Below are positions 5,586 through 8,113 of a DNA stretch of 8,113 bases, one piece after another. The position numbers and the translations under genes are program-made. This DNA is from Clostridiales bacterium UBA4653 (GTDB lineage Bacteria > Bacillota > Clostridia > Oscillospirales > CAG-272), in NCBI GenBank assembly GCA_002405565.1, contig DHMB01000044.1, forward strand, positions 25,402-33,514, written 5' to 3'. The notes beneath the pieces were generated by a model. That model was not told the DNA's origin and did no database searches. It saw only the letters and a list, made by a program, of their open reading frames with translations. Each line of letters begins with the position of its first letter. The stretch's first letter is position 1.

Positions 5586-6260
5586 TTAGGCGGCAAGCCC
5601 TCCGAGCGAAAACGCATACATTGTCTGCGCCGCAAAATATGTGACAAGGTTGAAAACATTCATCCTTGCCGTATCTTTCCCTCCGAAAAGGATAAAAAGG
5701 ATTATAAAATCCGATATAAAGAACAGTCCCGCGCCGACCGCAAGCGTGACAGTAAGTCCGCCGAGGACAGCCATCGTAACATAATACGCGGTGGTCGCCG
5801 TCAGCACGGCGGCATAGCCCGCCGCAGGATAAAACAGCTTGCCGAAATCCATTTTTTTGCGGACGGCAAAAAGCACCGCAAACGCAGTCACAGCGCCGAA
5901 GGCAAGAGAAATTCCGAAATACATGAAGGGAAATCCGCATGCGGCTGTCACCGCGCAGAACACGGCGATATGCTCGATTGCAAACGCCGCCATTCCGAGC
6001 GGAAGAAACGCCTTCTCCTCCGGACAGACGTGCGACGCGTCAAGAAAAATATCGCCGACCATGCCGAGGACAAGCCCGAAAAGCATTATAAATCCCGCCT
6101 TTCCGGGCGATTTTGAAAGCGCGACAAAGCCGAGCGTCACAAAGCTGACAGCCGCAAGGGCTTTTGTCGCAGTGACAATTCCGCCCTTCGTCCTCACCTT
6201 GAAAAAGATGAAGAAGGCGGCGGAAACCGCCACGAGTACAGTCAAGCCGTATTCAAGCAT
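5586..6260 (-). CDS. YhhN-family integral membrane protein, lysoplasmalogenase-like
   Basis: The 224-residue protein is almost entirely hydrophobic, with about seven to eight membrane helices. It carries the YhhN family marks: GMVGDIFLD (66-74) with acidic residues D70 and D74, LPLGMAAFAIEHIAVF (86-101) with H97, GAGLFFISDFIILF (176-189) with S183 and D184, and VTYFAAQTMYAFS (206-218). Characterised members (human TMEM86B, Legionella and related bacterial YhhN proteins) hydrolyse the vinyl-ether bond of lysoplasmalogens, releasing an aldehyde. Many anaerobic Clostridia contain plasmalogens, so the activity is plausible, but the substrate here is not shown by sequence. The ATG at 6260 has GGGAGGG on the minus strand five bases upstream. 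It begins 18 bases after the ASCH gene and ends 4 bases before the radical SAM gene. Confidence 0.82.
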   Translation of the reverse strand: MLEYGLTVLVAVSAAFFIFFKVRTKGGIVTATKALAAVSFVTLGFVALSKSPGKAGFIMLFGLVLGMVGDIFLDASHVCPEEKAFLPLGMAAFAIEHIAVFCAVTAACGFPFMYFGISLAFGAVTAFAVLFAVRKKMDFGKLFYPAAGYAAVLTATTAYYVTMAVLGGLTVTLAVGAGLFFISDFIILFILFGGKDTARMNVFNLVTYFAAQTMYAFSLGGLAA

Positions 6261-6278
6261 AGATACCCTCCCGTAAAT

Positions 6279-6620
6279 TCATATAAGTTCGACTTCGATT
6301 CCGCAAACACCGCTGTTTTTCTGCTCCTCCGCAGAATAATACTTTTCCATATCGCAAGGGCTTGCCGTCGCAAGCTCTTCTTTTTTATATCCGCATTTTT
6401 CAAGCGGAAGACGACTGTAAAGCTCCTCAAAGCCATCAAAAACATATATCGCCTTCACACGGGCGGAAATTTTCTCCCCGCTTTCCGCGCTTGTAAATTC
6501 TATCGTGTCTCCGACTCCGACCGCCCTGCGCTTTTCGTCATAAAGCCGGAGCTCAATCGTCTTTTCCCCGCTCTTTATCATTTCAAACGGGGACGTGGCA
6601 AGGCTCATTTTATGGAGCAT
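6279..6620 (-). CDS. ASCH-domain protein
   Basis: This 113-residue cytoplasmic protein is a single ASCH domain, a fold related to PUA that is thought to bind RNA or modified nucleosides. The signature is PFEMIKSGEKTIELRLYDEK (11-30), with the G-x-KT turn (G18, K20, T21), followed by VGVGDTIEFT (34-43), ARVKAIYVFDGFEELY (53-68) and GYKKEELATA. The C-terminal DMEKYYSAEEQKNSGVCGIE (90-109) is typical of the clostridial subgroup. The start is ambiguous: the ATG at 6620 gives MLHKMSLATSPF, resembling the family's H-x-M-x-L opening, while the ATG at 6608 makes a four-base ATGA overlap with the rlmD stop. Neither has a clear ribosome site, so translation is likely coupled to rlmD. Some ASCH proteins (E. 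coli YqfB) hydrolyse N4-acetylcytidine; that activity is not assumed here. Confidence 0.85.
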   Translation of the reverse strand: MLHKMSLATSPFEMIKSGEKTIELRLYDEKRRAVGVGDTIEFTSAESGEKISARVKAIYVFDGFEELYSRLPLEKCGYKKEELATASPCDMEKYYSAEEQKNSGVCGIEVELI

Positions 6621-7960
6621 TTTGTGAGCTTTATCACAGCTTCCACGTGTCCCGTTCTTGCAAACATATCAACGGCGACAGCTTTTTCTGCCCTGTATCC
6701 GAGTTCGGAAAGGCGCTTGCAATCCCTTGCCGCGGTTGCGCTGTCGCAAGAGACCATAACGACTCTTTCCGGCGCCATTTTCGCAATTGCGGAAAGCGTC
6801 TGCTCCGAACAGCCGGAGCGCGGCGGATCAACTATTATCACATCCGGCAAAAGCCCGCCAAAAGCGAGCTTTTCCGCAGCTTCTCCCGCGTCGGCACAGA
6901 TAAATTCAGCGTTATTTATCCCGTTTCTTTCCGCATTGTTTTTTGCGTTTTCGACAGCCTCCGGAATTATCTCCGCGCCGATTACATTTTTCGCTCTGCG
7001 CGCCATTGAAAGCCCGATCGTGCCCGTTCCGCAATATAAGTCAAGGACGGTTTTCCCCTCCGGCTCGGCAAATTCCGCCGCTATTCCGTAGAGCTTTTCG
7101 GCTCCGTCGTGATTGACCTGATAAAACGACCTCGGCGAGATCTCAAATTCCAGCCCGCAGAGAACATCCGAAATAGCGTCATTGCCCCAAAGAGTGCGAC
7201 AATCGCTTGAAAGAATGACGTTTGTATCTTTATTATTGACGTTGAGCACGATGCTCTTTATATTTTTGTTCAGCTCCGTCAGCATTTTTATAAGCCTGCC
7301 GACGTTCGGCACCTCTCCCGTTGCAACGAGGCAGACAAGAATCTCGCCGCTCCGTCGCCCGTCTCTTATATAAAGATGACGGAGAAGCCCTTTTCCGGTT
7401 TCTTCATCATATGCGGTTATCTTGTTTTCGTCGCAGAAGCGACCGACAGCCCGCACGATTTCCGCATAAAAATCCGGCTGGAGAGGACAGCTTTCGCAGG
7501 GAGCAACCCTATGACTGTGTCTCGAATAAAATCCGAAGCGCATTTTTCCGTCGATAACGGCGGCAGGATACTGCGCCTTGTTTCTGTAACCGTTTATCTG
7601 CGGGGACGGAATTATCCTCTCACATTCAATATCCAGTCCGCCGAGCCTTTTCAGGTTTTCATCGACGGTCTTTTTCTTTATTTCAAGCTCTTTTTCGTAT
7701 TTTATATGACGGAAAACGCACCCTCCGCACCTGCCGAAAACGGAGCAGTCGCTATCTTCTCTGTACGGCGAGGGGGTGACTATATTTATCGCCTTTGCGT
7801 AGCCATAGCTCTTTCCCGCTTTCATAACAAGCGCGTCGATTACGTCTCCCGGCGCCGTGCCGAAAACGAACAGCACATAACCGTCGCACCTGCCGACTCC
7901 CGCCCCTTCCGGGGTAATATCGGTTATTTCAAGTCTCAAAACATCGTTTTTCTTCGGCAT
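6605..7960 (-). CDS. rlmD: 23S rRNA (uracil-C5)-methyltransferase, RlmD/RumA type
   Basis: The 451-residue protein has the three-part layout of TrmA/RumA enzymes. A TRAM RNA-binding domain covers about residues 1-60 (EITDITPEGAGVGR, VFGTAPGDV). An iron-sulfur domain has C72, C78, C81 and C158 in the pattern C-x5-C-x2-C and CPLQ. The C-terminal Rossmann methyltransferase carries FYQVN (279-283), VLDLYCGTGTIGL (305-317, SAM binding), VIIVDPPRSG (374-383), the catalytic cysteine C405 in VSCDSATAARD (403-413) and the general-base glutamate E440 in TGHVEAVI (436-443). It transfers methyl from SAM to C5 of a uracil in 23S rRNA, U1939 in E. coli; in B. subtilis one such enzyme (RlmCD) does both 747 and 1939, so the exact site is uncertain. 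The ATG at 7960 has AAAGGAG (7973-7979) upstream, with a longish 12-base gap. It heads the four-gene minus operon. Confidence 0.94.
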   Translation of the reverse strand: MPKKNDVLRLEITDITPEGAGVGRCDGYVLFVFGTAPGDVIDALVMKAGKSYGYAKAINIVTPSPYREDSDCSVFGRCGGCVFRHIKYEKELEIKKKTVDENLKRLGGLDIECERIIPSPQINGYRNKAQYPAAVIDGKMRFGFYSRHSHRVAPCESCPLQPDFYAEIVRAVGRFCDENKITAYDEETGKGLLRHLYIRDGRRSGEILVCLVATGEVPNVGRLIKMLTELNKNIKSIVLNVNNKDTNVILSSDCRTLWGNDAISDVLCGLEFEISPRSFYQVNHDGAEKLYGIAAEFAEPEGKTVLDLYCGTGTIGLSMARRAKNVIGAEIIPEAVENAKNNAERNGINNAEFICADAGEAAEKLAFGGLLPDVIIVDPPRSGCSEQTLSAIAKMAPERVVMVSCDSATAARDCKRLSELGYRAEKAVAVDMFARTGHVEAVIKLTKCSIK

Positions 7961-8000
7961 CGGACTGCGTTTCTCCTTTGATTTACACTTCTACATTTCA

Positions 8001-8029
8001 ATGATACCATAAAATATTGCATAAAGCAA
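8001..8029 (-). promoter_or_regulatory. Sigma-A type promoter of the rlmD operon, extended -10
   Basis: On the minus strand TTGCTT (8029-8024) and TATCAT (8006-8001) are 17 bases apart, and the -10 is preceded by TGG, an extended -10 signal that compensates for the imperfect hexamers. Transcription would start near 7994, giving a leader of about 34 bases. The rest of the stretch to 8113 is AT-rich, with only a short CGGAT/ATCCG hairpin (8048-8061) and no gene. Confidence 0.6.
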
Positions 8030-8113
8030 CAAAAAACGATAATGAGCCGGATAAAAATCCGCATAACCGATTGTACCAATTGAAAAGATACCTTTATGTA
8101 CTTTCTTTTTTGA

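Noticed and set aside
5532..6276. Plus-strand open frames of 194 and 145 codons opposite the YhhN-family gene
   Set aside because: They are very basic, motif-free translations of the antisense of a membrane protein gene, and the minus strand has strong ribosome sites and family motifs.
7376..7981. Plus-strand open frame of 201 codons opposite the start of rlmD
   Set aside because: RlmD motifs on the minus strand (TRAM domain and cluster cysteines) account for this DNA; the plus frame has no recognisable domain or start signals.
8048..8109. Possible terminators or a small RNA at the right edge (CGGAT/ATCCG hairpin and an AAAG-TAC/GTACTTT hairpin followed by T-run)
   Set aside because: The stems are short or bulged and AT-rich, and no gene ending here is visible on either strand, so I do not list them as features.

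Overview
The window looks like chromosomal housekeeping DNA from an anaerobic, spore-forming Firmicute of the class Clostridia, with a GC content near one half by eye. Three things point there. The run nusB / TsaD-like / xseA / xseB / ispA-type is a familiar Clostridia and Bacillota order. A sporulation gene, yunB, follows it. Ribosome binding sites are purine-rich and promoters are clear sigma-A type. The lineage call is an inference. I saw no mobile element, CRISPR array, rRNA, tRNA or phage gene.

Layout. Positions 1-95 (minus) hold the first 31 codons of a 1-phosphofructokinase/PfkB-type sugar kinase. Positions 96-360 are a divergent control region with two near-consensus promoters pointing outward, and three related GTCAA/TTGAC inverted repeats, two of which contain the -35 boxes. 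Positions 361-4009 (plus) are a tightly coupled operon: nusB (antitermination factor), a divergent TsaD/Kae1 paralogue, xseA and xseB (exonuclease VII), and an isoprenyl diphosphate synthase. Every junction overlaps by 4-16 bases. A very strong 18-bp hairpin at 4011-4057 closes the operon, and yunB (4050-4700, plus) begins inside it. yunB then meets the opposing operon tail to tail with overlapping stop codons.

The second operon runs on the minus strand from a promoter near 8001-8029: an RlmD/RumA-type rRNA uracil-C5 methyltransferase (7960-6605), a small ASCH-domain protein (6620-6279), a YhhN-family membrane protein related to lysoplasmalogenases (6260-5586), and a COG1313/PflX-type radical SAM protein (5581-4697). 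Spacing is -16, +18 and +4 bases, so they are very likely co-transcribed. Positions 7961-8113 hold that promoter and no gene.

How the genes relate. The plus operon groups general information processing (NusB, exonuclease VII, perhaps a tRNA-modification relative) with isoprenoid supply for membrane carriers. The minus operon groups ribosome modification with two poorly characterised activities. I do not see a new multi-gene system. The points most worth a second look are the triple operator-like repeat, the altered active-site motifs of the TsaD paralogue, the small residue upstream of the first Asp-rich motif in the prenyltransferase, and the yunB start buried in the terminator.
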